Positions 1 through 10,750 of a DNA stretch of 64,000 bases are shown here, piece after piece. The position numbers and the translations under genes were made by a program. The notes beneath the pieces were generated by a model. That model worked only from the letters and a program-made list of their open reading frames with translations, had not been told where the DNA came from and ran no database searches. The stretch comes from Hyaloperonospora brassicae (taxonomy: Eukaryota; Oomycota; Peronosporomycetes; Peronosporales; Peronosporaceae): contig CANTFL010000649.1 of the NCBI GenBank assembly GCA_947650285.1, positions 38,775 through 102,774 of the forward strand, given 5' to 3'. How positions within the stretch are numbered: position 1 is the first letter of the stretch; each line of letters begins with the position of its first letter.

Positions 1-1418
1 GCATTCGCTCGCTGGTGGAACTTGTTCGATACTGTCGACGTCTTCAACTGACGACTCTCCATCCTTTGGCATGCACGTAAAGTCTCATCCAACTCATCGA
101 CATCGGCCAATCGTAGTAGGGCCAGCTGCTTGGCCAGATCGCGATCGTCCAACGTGGCAATGAAATGTTCCACATGCTTACGACATGTGTCCAATGTGGC
201 CATCCTCTCGTCTCTGATCGCGATCTTGGAGTGCTAAGCTGCGACATTTAAGCGGTGTAGATACTCCTGTGGATTTTTGTCCGATCGTTTCCGTGCGAGA
301 TAGTATTGTCTGGCCAAAGGCAAACCTTGCCCTTCATACTGTACCATAAACTCATCCAGCAATCTCTCCCACTTCTTTCGAGTGGATCGACCTAGTCGGT
401 TGTACCAGTTTCGAGCGGGTCCTGTCAGCAGATCTCCGAACACCAAACACTATTCCTCATCGGGCGCTTAATTGCGCAAGAAGGCCATTTTTACCGTTCT
501 GATCCAGCTTCTGGCCCGATCTATATCTCGATCCTTGCCACTGAATTCTTTCAGCTCTGTCATCGCCGACACTCGAATGCGTTGAGGTATGCTACCACCA
601 TCTTGAAACGTCTCGGTCGTAGCTACCATAGCGTGTCTACGATCCTCTTATCCCGAATAATCTAGATCGATGTCGTCAGGGTCTAAAAACTTCGGTTGAC
701 TGCTATGCGACTGCACTAGTTCCATTTCCACATCGAGAGTGTATCTTTCATGGGATCTAGCAGGATTAATCCTTTGACTAGGATAGATCGCTTGATACGA
801 TCGTTCCCGTTGATCTTGGCGAAAACGTTCCATGGCCTCATCGAGGTATGTCTGCAGGAGTCCTTGCGTAGTAGTCGTCATCTGCTCTTTAGCACCTGTG
901 GCCTTCGATCGCGAGTTCCGCTTCACCGACTTGACTTGATCGAATAGATGTGTTGCACCACTTGGGCCTAGAGACATTTGCTGGATGCCGACCGAATCGT
1001 CTGACTCCATCTCTGATTCCGCCGAGGCAAAATTCGACGATCCGGTATGATACCCCCTCGGGACATCGGCGATCGTAGCAACCGCTTGATCCGCGGATTC
1101 GCACTTCCCCGTCAGAGGAATTAGCTTGTCATACAGCGATCGACACGCATGGATCACCTGATCCTGATCGCATTCCAGCAGTTCGTTCGCATCGAACGCC
1201 CCAGCGACGTATTCAGCCTCTTGCAACAGCTGGATGATCGCGCTGATCCCTTCTAGTGCGTAAGTCGCCACCTTCGTCCGGGATATCGGGCCTTGTATCT
1301 CTCCGATTAGCTTAGAATTCAGTATCCGTAGCACATAGTCGCTCGATAGAAGATTCTTGAGCGCCTTCCAATGGAATCCCTGCGCCAGTTGATCCAACTG
1401 CCAGCCTTCCAACTTCAT
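1..1418 (-). pseudogene. Ty3/gypsy retrotransposon gag, decayed, runs off the left edge
   Basis: Reading the minus strand from about 1418 to base 1 gives one continuous gag-like frame broken by four stop codons, at about 648-650, 477-480, 450 and 235. The central part (about 234-446) has the retrotransposon gag signature: a WYNRL core, a serine/arginine-KKW segment and a QYYLARKRS motif. Below 230 the frame continues with a typical leucine-rich gag C-terminus (VEHFIATLDD, LLRLADVDEL). Two of the stops sit where CAA or CAG glutamine codons would fit, so C-to-T change is a plausible cause. Protease, RT and integrase would lie off the left edge. The family call is from recognised motifs; the start is uncertain because the first candidate codon is not ATG. 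Confidence 0.75.
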
Positions 1419-2564
1419 ATCCAGAGCATTACGAACTTGATCGGCATTACGATCGCTTTTTTACGCCGTGATCGTGTCGATCCGATCTGGGCTCTTCTTT
1501 CTTCACCCAATCTGTCTTTAAAGCCGTCTTCTTTGACATTGCCTGAGTGGTCTTGTGTAGTTTTTGTTCAGTTTTCGCTAAAGGATTGTCATCTAGCGGA
1601 TCGTGATTTGCAGCAAGATCCACGGTGGTCCCCAAAGGGACCATAGGAGGGGGTCGAGCTTTACTTCCAGATGGTAGATCGATCTTCCTCCTTGATTTTC
1701 GTGTCATCAGAGCCCCTCCCAAAACTCTGATAATCCGAGGATCCTTTAAGATCACGCGTCGGAGGTGATCCCTTTGCCTCCAACGCTTCCATCCCAGGTT
1801 AAACCTTTACTTTCACTTCTTCACTTAGGAACTCACGGTGAAATCCCAAGTCACCAAAAGATCCCGGCACGCGCACCATTGTGGTGGAGTGGCGATCGCT
1901 CAATATATGAGTCGATTCCAACTCTCCACTGGCGCCCGGACGACCGACTAACGGAGGGGGTACTCCGAGTCCGTAGGTGTTGCCTTCCTCACCTTGTGTA
2001 CCCGTCGGTAGGGCGGGTTGCACTCTTCCAGGTGGACTCGTGTCGAAGGAAAACTTGGCCGTGTTGGAGATGGGGTTGTGATCGTGCGGAAATCTTCACG
2101 CGATCACGGGGTACTTGTGGGTACTAATATAAGTTACCCTGATCTCAACGAGATCGCCTTGTCCACTATGTGGTAGCTTGATCCGCGAGCCTTCTCACGA
2201 ATCTTGCTCCTTGACTTTACGTGTCTTGCTGCGTCCGATCGCATTTGATGTTGCTTGAGAGTTCTTGAACACACCTGGCCAAAACAATCCAGGTGTGACA
2301 CTCGCGTAGACGTGTAGCGTGACTCTTTATTCGACGGGGGGCCAAAGATCCTACCCGGAAGAGATAACGTATGCCTTGTGAAGTAAATTGAACTCTGTTT
2401 AATGTTAGCCAACCAACCTTAACCCTACCCCTATGCCTATCCGTATATCTTAACCAGATGACACGCGTCGCCGTTCCAGGAAGATCGTCCCCTCGCATTT
2501 ATGTGGTCCACACCCAGTATATCCACCGTTGTATCTTCTTGTGGCCCACCCAAGATATCCTCGT
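1419..2564 (-). other. Presumed leader/LTR zone of the gypsy element, no intact gene
   Basis: This stretch lies 5' of the gag remnant in the element's orientation. A basic, lysine-rich minus-strand frame at about 1447-1755 may be an upstream part of gag, but it is in a different frame from 1-1418. No LTR ends could be fixed because only one side of the element is in the window. Confidence 0.35.
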
Positions 2565-2698
2565 GATCCTACTAGCGGATCGGGATCCTATGAGCGGATC
2601 GGGATCCTACTAGCGGATCGTGATCCTACTAGCGGATAGAGATCCTGTTAGCGGATCGGGATCCTGTTAGCGGATCGAGATCCCACTTAGCGGATCGC
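2565..2698. repeat. 19-bp minisatellite, about 7 units
   Basis: Seven head-to-tail copies of a 19-20 bp unit, with core GATCCTACTAGCGGATCGG, with one to three changes per unit. Every unit contains two GATC sites. It lies between the gag remnant and the start of the amplified segment and is not repeated elsewhere in the window. Confidence 0.85.
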
Positions 2699-3054
2699 AG
2701 TTGGAGATCGGGCTTGCGATCCTGGGTTAGGATCGCGTTCTTCCAATGAGATCGAGGGTCTTGTATTGCCATGTCTCACGACGGATTGCGTAATCACAAC
2801 GGGTGTGACTACCCTATAGCCTCATCCCAGTCTGGGCGATCATAACCACTTGGGGATTGGGTACGCTATTGTCAGCCACCCATCCCAGCTTGTATCCACC
2901 AATCATAACATTCTTGGCTTAGCCGGAGTGAGTGACCCTTTGGATCGCCAATATTAGTCCCAAGGAGATTTCTTTGTGACCGCTTTGCCACAAGACTGCT
3001 GAGAGCGCTGTGGAGGAATACGTTGCTCGCTAGACGTCGATAGACTAAAACAAA
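2699..3054. other. No recognisable gene; filler left of the array
   Basis: There is no conserved coding frame here. In the other units an effector gene precedes the conserved stretch that starts at about 3,055, but no effector-like sequence is recognisable here. The array's left end therefore seems to be cut just after the effector 3' flank. Confidence 0.4.
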
Positions 3055-3717
3055 GCCTGTGGCGCGTCGAACGCGCCGGCCGCACAATAACTTCAAGGGC
3101 ATAACGCGCTGCAGTGGCAGACAAATCATATACGGGAGAGTGAATTTGGCGTGATTGGTCTTGTTGCTGTATTCTGCTGTCCCTGCCATGGTTTTGTTTT
3201 TTGCTTTTTAAATCACAGCTTTTAATGCTTGCGGTGTGTCCCTTATCGATTCAACGTAATTCACGATACTCGTGAGCGTTCTCTTGTTAACTAGGCTTAC
3301 TGGTTCGTTTGTTTTCTGGTATCGACTCCTGGTAGTTTCTTTGTCATCTCTTTTTCAGGTACTTCGAGCCCCATACCGCAACCCATGCTGTCAAATCGAA
3401 TCCTGCACATCGACTCAAATCGTCAGTCTTGCTCTGTCTACGCCTTTGAACAACTGGGCCGCTCCTACTGTGTAAGCAGTCCGAAATTGTGTTGCGTTAT
3501 CATACAACCATCAGCGTAAGCCCAAAAGATGAGCCCATGTTTGGTCATGTGTGTGACGTTTGCGCCAAACTTCGCGGCAGCTATCTATGTGTATAGCAGT
3601 TTATTTTTGTCCGTTGTCGATGAGGCATGCGTAACGCCCTGAATATCCGTAAAATTGACAAACGAAGAACTAAGTTGATTGGCAAACCTGGTAAACAATC
3701 ATTTACAAGACGGCAAC

Positions 3718-4109
3718 TGTAACGGGGCAGCCCGTTACATGGAATTGTAACTTTAAGGAAAGTGACAATAAAGAATTTGAAGATGGATATTCTTTAAACA
3801 ATATCACCAAAGTGGTGATATTGAAGGGTCGACCAAAGAGTCTGTTCATTGGTTGATATCTTGATGATATCAACCCACCAATCGCCGCAAGACGCGCGCA
3901 ATCAGTGGTGACGAGACGTCACCATACATCCAGTTATATTAGAATAGTTAAGCTAAGTCAAACAGAGAGACAGTAGTTAAAAGACTTAATTATATTAATA
4001 TAACAGTTCTGCTTTTACCCTACCTACGCTTCCTCGCTTGCCACGTGTACGTCTGTCGGGGCACCGAAAACCCTTGCTTTAAGTTCACGCAAGGGTGTGC
4101 CCCGTTACA
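3718..4109. mobile_element. Solo LTR, 392 bp, with 5-bp target-site duplication
   Basis: The insert begins TGTAACGGGGCA and ends TGCCCCGTTACA, a perfect 12-bp inverted repeat with the TG..CA ends of LTRs. It is flanked by the duplicated GCAAC at 3713-3717 and 4110-4114. The paralogous site near 26,040 has a single GCAAC and no insert, which is a clean empty site. No internal retrotransposon sequence is present. It contains short palindromes around GATATC. A MITE is the alternative, but the TG..CA ends and 5-bp duplication fit an LTR better. Confidence 0.85.
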
Positions 4110-4501
4110 GCAACACTTGTTAAGAAGCGCACCATGCAACATGCTGATTAAACCGTGACCGCTCGCTCACCTTTCCATCCATTTATTGGACTGTACTACA
4201 CGTCTTTTCATAGCATTGCATCATCAATCGAAAGAAGATAAAGCCTTTGCCGAATCGGACATCTTGCACACGTAGAAGTAGACCCCAAACTCTTTCGTAG
4301 GCTACAAAAACCACGCAAGCTCGACAATATATGTGGAAAATGCCACAAGCACCAAATGCACATCAACAAAAACTTACCGTAACAACAAATACGACTACTA
4401 CTATCCACACGTAATACTACTAATTTTTACCACCACTACATGTAATACTACTACTTTTCACCACCACTACTCCTGCTCTGTCATCCGCGTAGCCACACCC
4501 C

Positions 4502-5244
4502 ATGAACCTCGCGGCGTCTCTCGCGCTGCTCCTCGCGACGTGCAGTTCCGCGCACGAACTCAGCGGCGTCGTGCGCCCGCGCGCGTCCACTGCTGAACCG
4601 GTAGAGCCGCTGGTCGTGCAACTCGACGGCGGCGCGCAGACGGCGTTCGTGCGGGCGGACGGCTCGTTCCGCTTCGCCGACGTCGCTATCGGTCGCCACG
4701 TCGTGAGCATTCCGTCCACGGCGCTGCTCTTCGGGCAGTTCCAAGTGGACATCGAAGCCGACGGAGCGGTGCGCGTGCGCGAGGCTGCGTACGTGGGCGC
4801 TCCGTGGACGGCCGCGAGGTATCCGCTGGAGGCGGAGCCCGTGAAGGCGCTCGAGTACTTTGACCCGCGCGAGAAGTTCAACGTGCTGACGCTGGGGATG
4901 AACCCGTCGTTCTTGACGATCATTGTGCCCATTGGGCTCTTGTACGTGCTGCCGAAGCTGACGGCCGGAATGGGTACGTTTGTCGGGCGAGCGGTGGATT
5001 GTTTGGGTCTTTTGGGGCTTTGGGGGCCGCATTTTTGGGTCCCGCGCTGGGTCGTCGTTGGTTACTGGTTTGTGGGTGTTGGGTGCGTTTGGTGCGTTTG
5101 TTGTTGTTGTTGTCGGTATGTGGAGCAGACCCGGACGACGTGAAGAAAGCTCAAGAGGAGATGGGGTCGGCCGACCCGTCGTCGTTGCTGGCGGGTATGC
5201 TGGGCGGTGGACAGCCGAACGCCGACGACAGTGACGACGACTAG
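4502..5244 (+). CDS. EMC7: ER membrane protein complex subunit 7, array copy 1
   Basis: Two exons, 4502-4973 and 5129-5244, separated by a 155-bp GT..AG intron that joins ATG-G to AC-CCG and gives 195 residues. Residues 1-17 are a signal peptide ending CSSA. Residues about 18-130 are the lumenal beta-sandwich (DGSFRFADV, GRHVVSIPS). A membrane helix (FLTIIVPIGLLYVLPKL) lies at about 137-153. The short cytosolic tail is acidic and ends SDDD. The layout and the MNP-FLT..LLPK-type core match EMC7, a subunit of the EMC insertase that places tail-anchored and multipass proteins in the ER membrane. It converges on the truncated NOP58 downstream. The intron belongs to the type shared with the copy at 26.4 kb. 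Intact. Confidence 0.88.
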
Positions 5245-5775
5245 CTGGGTGGGGCGAAGCGGGACTGGAGCGAAGCGGAACTGGGTGTTCTTCATTGATG
5301 GGCTTGCAGCTTGTGGACGGAGGCAGTGAATGTCTCTTGTCGTGGAAGTGAGTAGCTCCACGGACCTGTGTGGCTCCGTTGCGGTGCTCGCGTTCTGCCA
5401 GTTGTGTGCAGTGGGGTCTTGTTGGCTGCACTTTTGTGCGGCACAAGTGGCTCATTGTTGCAGGAAGAGAGAGGTATTGCGCTGCTGTCTACATGTGGTG
5501 GCTGTCGTTTCGTTCAGTTGGCTCGTGCTGCGCAGTGGCTCAGGATGAACAAATACAGTGGTCGCGAACATGGCACTATCCTTTCCACCACCACACTCTC
5601 TCTTGACTCGGGTTTCAACATAATCGGATGGAAAGCAAAGGATAACGTTACTACTTTTGGAGCATACACATCTCCACGGCCGCCCGTCGACGAAAGAGCA
5701 CACGATAGAGTAAATTGGAAAGGGACATGTGGACTGCAGTGAAGTAGCTAATGATCATCCACACGTCGGCTGCGT

Positions 5776-7144
5776 CTATTCCTCGGCACCCTTTTTCTTC
5801 TTGTGCTTCTTCTTCTTCTTCTTCTCCTTGTCGTCCTTCTTGTCGCCTTCGTCCTCCTCCACTTCCGTCGCCTTCTTCTTCTTGTGCTTCTTCTCCTTCT
5901 TCACCTTTGGCGCCGCCTCCATCTCCTCCGCCTCCTCCTCAGCCTTTCGCTTCTTGCTCGACACTGTCATATCTGCATCGGCATTGTACGACGTGCTCGT
6001 CTCCGTCTTCGTATACTTCTTGGCCTCGTTCTTGACCTTCCCGTTGCTATTGGGGACGCCCGAGAAGCCGTTCTCGAGCTGCCGCATGCGGGCCTCCACC
6101 TTGGCGCGGTTGTCAAAGCCAATCGTGGCTTCAGTCGCGTCTCCCAGTGCGTCCACGCGCACAGCCAGCCGTCTTGGCAGCCAGCACGCGAGAGATCTTG
6201 CCCTTGTGCTTCGGCGCCGTCTGGCCGATGAGCGACGCGTGGTAGATGAGCCCGTACTTGGGCGTGTCGTGCTTGGTCTTGAGCGCACGGAAGAGCGCCT
6301 TCTCGGCGCCGAGGATCTGCACCGTACTGGCCGGGTGCTTGGCCAGGTTCATCAGACTGCCAGCGTGGGCAATCAGACGCGCGCCGACGAGCTCCCCCAC
6401 CATGACCGTGAGGTTCGGGGCAATGGCGTTCATGCGGTTCTTCAAGTAGTCAAAGAGCTGCGCACGGTACTCGGTGAGCGAGATCACTTGCTCGCACAGC
6501 GCCGAGATGTTGGCCACGTCTTCCTGGGAAACGTCCGTGCCCATGGACACCTCGCACACCTCGCGCATCGAGGCCTCCACGTCTTCAGGCAGCACATCGG
6601 AAAAGTCCAGACTCTTGACCTGCGACCGCACGCCCATCTTGATCACGCACTTGGCGTACTGCAGATTGTCCGTCACGATCTTGCCCATCTCGGGAAAGTG
6701 CCAGCCAAACCACTCGCGCACGCGCATCGAGTACGTGTTGATCTCCTTGTCGAGCTCGTCCAGCAATCCGATCGCCTGCACGATCATCGTGTCCACCTTG
6801 TCGGCGCTAAACTTGAGCTTGTAGCGCGACAGCGAGTGCGACAGCCCGAGCGTCATGGCCTTCAGGTCGTCGTCCTCGAGCCCCGTGATGAGCGTGTCCA
6901 TGTTCGCCCGAATGCCGCGCATGATCTCGTGCACGGCGCTGTCATTGACGCACGCGATGCTGAGCTTCTCCTTGATCAGCGCGCCCAGCGCCTTGTCCGA
7001 CACGGCCAACTTGTCCTTCAACCCCGCGTCGACCACGTGCTTCTTCAGCAACTTGCGCAGCGATTTGCCCATCTTGCCGTCCACCATGTCGGTTGCGGCC
7101 GCCACAGCTTCCGTCGTGTCTTTGAACGCGTTCAGCCCCTTGAG
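5776..7144 (-). pseudogene. NOP58: NOP58 fragment, 5'-truncated and frameshifted (array copy 1)
   Basis: Near-identical to the complete NOP58 at 50,413-51,912 from about codon 43 onward, but the first ~43 codons and the promoter are missing. At about 7,145 NOP58 is replaced by the flank that lies upstream of HSPBP1. No in-frame ATG is supplied by the new upstream sequence. In addition this copy lacks two bases (AG) near 6,170 compared with the copies at 17.2 and 28.0 kb, which shifts the frame after the AAKTA stretch and separates the Nop domain from the KKE-rich tail. It cannot make a normal NOP58. Confidence 0.9.
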
Positions 7145-9558
7145 CCACACCACACCGGTCCGTCCATGGCACCGAACGGTTCATCACTGGCAGCATACAC
7201 TTCGTCATCAAGCGCGATGCCACCATAAGAGGTATCGAATATCATACACGGGATGGAGTCATTTATTTGTTCTTTGCAACTTTCATGTCATACATACGCA
7301 GTCGAAATGCAGATGTCATACGCAGTCGAAATGCAGATGGACGCAGCTTCCGCCGTTTACTCGTAGATTGCTATCAGTAGTGAGGTAGATTAAGCTGATG
7401 TGATTAGTGTATACTATGACATTAAACTCAAAACGCATGGTTCGATATTGTCGAAGACGCTCAATGCTCGACAGTGGCTACAACTCCATAGTCCCCTCAT
7501 GTAGATAGATGACTAGGTGCTATTTGAACTTGCGGGATTTGCCCGCCAACATGTTTACCTCTTTACACTTGTGCCCACCGAGCTATGGTCCACTTGCATC
7601 GGCGTATGGGTGACACGGCCTGTCAAGGCAGGATACGAAAGATAAACTCCATCTGGAATTTTTCTGGTAAATGGCTCGAACGCTTCTACTACACTGGGCA
7701 ACCAGATAACTGAACGATGTTGTGCTCGTTGAACGTTCAACGATGAAGTGGATGGCATAGCGTCATTTTGTTTGGCAGCATCTCACGGTAGTAGTTACCC
7801 ATTACCAGAAGAGACGCTTTTCTTTGCGCATCTCGATTCGTTGGATTGCTCAATGGTTCTTTGATTGCGGTTATAAGTTTTCGTCGAACGAAAAGGATAA
7901 GCGATGCAGTTCACTTCTTTACTTACAAAATGGCACTGTTTGCCATTCAGTGATTAAATGTTCTTGTTAGTGTTGAGCTGTCCACCACAACGTACAAATG
8001 GTACAGGAGCTTTAGTTCATCTCCAGGACACGCTAATCTCTTGCATCACATCTTCCTCAACGTCCACAATGATATCGAACTGTTTAAGCAAACCTCGACT
8101 TATTGCCATTGCATCCTTGCTTTGCCCGACAACACGGAAGCGATGATGCGTTATTACTGACTCCGACGTCAACTTCGCACAGCGAAACTGGATTACTGGT
8201 GGGCCTTTGATCTGTCGTCAACGTCCATCTTCTCGAGCACATCGGCGAGGATGGTACCATCGTGTGTCTGACTACTGCACTAGATTGACCACTGCTTGGT
8301 TAGTAATACTGCGAAAACATTTTCGATCAACGCACATAAGTAATGATTATATACACGGACACGCACATCGATGCAGAGTGAATATACAATACCTTCGTTC
8401 GTTGCACTTGGCTGGACTTGCCCGATACGCTTGCAGCCCTCGTCAGTGACCATATCTCTTGTCTCGGGAAGTCGGAAGTTGTCTTCGTCTCGTGCCTTTC
8501 TTCCCATTGTCTGTCTGCGGTCCGTGGTTCTTTTTGCGCTCAACCTGCTTATTTTCTCGTCTCGTTTCATGAGTGGTAAACAATCGACTGGATTCCGATT
8601 CTGCGTTGTGCAAACACGTCACGGGACACGTGCGCCACATTTTGTTCCCGTTGCCATCCGACTCTGACGTACAGTCGTTGCCCACAGTTCCACTTGTGAC
8701 GACTGCCCTTGGTTCCGTGCTTCATCTCTTGTCAAAATTGATCTGTTTGTGACAATTTTGCGCTGTACGACCCTCACGCGATGTCGCCGTGTAGTTTTTT
8801 GCTCGTATATCTCAATTGAACAGCTGTCGAAAACGGTGCAGGACTAGTACACAATATGGTACCATCCTCCTGCATGGCCACAGGAACTCTGGAACATTCT
8901 GAAACTTTTGAGACCATCTGGCGTTGCCGCCCCCGCTGTCGAGATCCGCTTATTGACAGTTCTGGAACACTCTCCGCGATTATGCTCCAAGGTCGGTATC
9001 GCATCCAGAAGAACACACTCTTATAGGCCATAGAACAGCCTCGAAAGTAGTAGTAGTAGTGATATTTTTTTTCCAATCATGGATTACCATCGTTCAATAT
9101 AATCGCGTATATTATCTTCAAAAATAGGAATACCTGTATCGACATACATCGAAAGTAAAAACATCGAGCGGTGTCATCCCAAAACCAACAGAACGATCAT
9201 CAACGTTTGCACTGTTCCTTGTCGTTGGGCACCTTTTGTCCAAATGCAACATGGTTCGACGAAACGCTGTCCTGTAGTCAAACAAATGCACCTCTTTAGC
9301 CAGATGGATATCTGGCAGACTAAAGCTACAAAAACACCTTTCGAATCCCTGCGGCATAATATCGCTATTGTGCCAACACCAACAGCGCCAACGCGCCACC
9401 ACCTTCTCGATTGATCCCGAAACCAGCGAGTCCTTCTCATAATCCCCAATTCACCCACCCACTCACTCCATCACCCACCCACTCACTCCACCACCCACCC
9501 ACTCACTCCATCACCCACCCACTCACTCCATCACTCTCTCATTCACCCACTTTCCCCC
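7145..9558. other. HSPBP1 upstream flank, no intact gene (array copy 1)
   Basis: About 2.4 kb present in all array units (also 18,149-20,552 and 29,022-31,493). It is collinear with 58,798-61,283 in the inverted copy, but from about 59.8 kb that copy is strongly diverged. Only short, non-conserved reading frames exist. Features seen: a GCGGGATTTGCCCGC hairpin near 7,530, a tract of TAG triplets near 9,050, and a CACCCACCCACTCACTCCAT-type 20-bp repeat from about 9,455 to 9,540, immediately upstream of the HSPBP1 ATG. Confidence 0.6.
9451..9540. repeat. 20-bp CACTCACTCC-type minisatellite upstream of HSPBP1
   Basis: Tandem units of roughly CACCCACCCACTCACTCCAT end about 20 bp before the HSPBP1 start. 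The same repeat precedes HSPBP1 at 20,445-20,530, at 31,327-31,470 (expanded) and, inverted, at 58,826-58,905. A GAGT repeat that is complementary to it follows the stop codon. Confidence 0.8.
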
Positions 9559-10596
9559 ATGGCCGGCGTCGACCCAGCGAAATGGCAGGCGCTGCTCAAG
9601 TGGACCATGAAGCACACGTCGGACGGCACGACGCCGAGCCCCGCGACGCCCATCTCGGCCGACAAGCGCCGCTTCCTCGAGCAGGTGATGGCCGAAGCAG
9701 TGCTCGACGAGAACGAGCGCGTGCGCGACATCCTCCGCATCGTACGGGGCGAACACCCGCGTCACGTCTTCAACAGCGCATTAGCGGCCGACACGTTATC
9801 CATAGACACAAACAGCGCCAAAGACGCCAACGACACTGACGACACTGACGACGACGAAGCGCTCGCGCTGTACCGAGAGGCGCTGCTCGAGGAGCTCGTG
9901 ACCCGCGTGGATCAGGTGGACACTGCACAGAACTTGTGCAAAATGGACGGCCTCGCAGTGCTGCTGCACGTGCTGCGCACGGACGCGCGGCCGTCGACCC
10001 GTGCGCGGGCGGCAGAGGTCTGCGCGGTCGTCGTGCAGAACAACCCGTTCTGTCAGGACGCAGCGCTGGCCGCGGGACTGCTCGAGGCGCTCTGCGCGGT
10101 GGCGCGAACAGACGAAGACGTGACGTGTCGCGTGAAGGCGCTGCTGGGGATCTCGTGCCTCGTGCGCCACTGCGACGCAGCTGAGACGACGTTCCTCAGC
10201 GACACGTGCGACGGCCTCGCGCTCTTGCGGGACCACGTGGCAATGGCGTCGGACCTGCGGCTGCAGCGCAAGGCGCTCTTCTTCTTGCAGTATCTGATCG
10301 GCAGCAAGCGGGCGACGGCGCACGCGGTGCGCGAGATGGACTTTTACGTGCAGAGCGCTGCCGCGTTTATCCTGCACGAGGACGTGGACCTGTGTGAAAG
10401 CGCTGCCGACGGACTGGCGGCGTTTGCACTGCTGGGGCCCGAGTTTTTGGCGGCCTGCACGCAGCCCGAGCTCGACGTGGTGGGGAAGTGCGACGAGCGC
10501 CTGAGCCGGATCGATGCGCTTGCGCTCGAGCAACGGGAGTTGGCACAGGAGACGCGGGATCGGGTCGAGCGATTGAAGATGGTGCTCACTGCGTAG
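9559..10596 (+). CDS. HSPBP1: Hsp70 nucleotide exchange factor, HSPBP1/Fes1 family, array copy 1
   Basis: A single-exon gene of 345 residues. The N-terminus carries the Fes1/HSPBP1 signature (a WQALLKWTMKHTSDG segment at about 8-22, then SADKRRFLEQVM). A linker (about 75-100) includes an acidic run (DTDDTDDDE). The rest is a helical armadillo-like domain with repeats such as AAEVCAVVVQNNPFCQDAAL and a final LEQRELAQETRDRVERLK helix. The family binds the Hsp70 ATPase domain and promotes ADP release in the cytosol. The ATG follows CCCCC and is the first in frame. It converges on TAM41, with stop codons 155 bp apart. All four copies in the window are full length. Confidence 0.85.
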   Translation: MAGVDPAKWQALLKWTMKHTSDGTTPSPATPISADKRRFLEQVMAEAVLDENERVRDILRIVRGEHPRHVFNSALAADTLSIDTNSAKDANDTDDTDDDEALALYREALLEELVTRVDQVDTAQNLCKMDGLAVLLHVLRTDARPSTRARAAEVCAVVVQNNPFCQDAALAAGLLEALCAVARTDEDVTCRVKALLGISCLVRHCDAAETTFLSDTCDGLALLRDHVAMASDLRLQRKALFFLQYLIGSKRATAHAVREMDFYVQSAAAFILHEDVDLCESAADGLAAFALLGPEFLAACTQPELDVVGKCDERLSRIDALALEQRELAQETRDRVERLKMVLTA

Positions 10597-10622
10597 GGGC
10601 ACTAGAGACAGTCAGTCGGCAA

Positions 10623-10648
10623 TGAGTGAGTGAGTGAGTGAGTGAGTG
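10623..10648. repeat. GAGT microsatellite after HSPBP1
   Basis: A TGAG tetranucleotide repeat of about 6.5 units. The same site has about 10.5 units at 21,617-21,658, 7.5 at 32,558-32,587 and 9.5 at 57,696-57,733 (inverted), so the length marks each copy. Confidence 0.9.
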
Positions 10649-10750
10649 GATCCAACGTGGCGGTGCGTGTTGCTAGTGCGACGTACGCTTAGCTGCTCAA
10701 ACCTGTGCGGCTGTCTGGTCGACACAGACAGAGCTCAGACCGGTGCAACG

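Larger units (their letters stand above)
3055..7144. repeat. Tandem amplicon, left partial unit (effector 3' flank, EMC7, truncated NOP58)
   Basis: Sequence from about 3,055-3,340 matches the effector 3' flanks at about 15,100-15,330 and 24,820-25,010, and inverted at about 53,370-53,600. It continues through EMC7 into the truncated NOP58 and ends at the joint near 7,145. The stretch 3,340-4,330 is shared with 25,620-26,270 but missing from the other two copies, which jump directly between the same flanking words. Confidence 0.8.

Noticed and set aside
2425..2445. Telomere-like CCTTAACCCTACCCC stretch
   Set aside because: It is a single short occurrence with no tandem TTTAGGG-type repeat.
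3718..4109. A MITE rather than an LTR
   Set aside because: TG..CA ends, 12-bp inverted tips and a 5-bp target duplication fit a solo LTR; a MITE remains possible until full elements are found.
7525..7552. Possible tRNA from the GCGGGATTTGCCCGC hairpin
   Set aside because: There is no cloverleaf, no B-box-like GGTTCGAATCC and no acceptor pairing; it is only a short stem-loop. No tRNA or rRNA was found by eye anywhere in the window.
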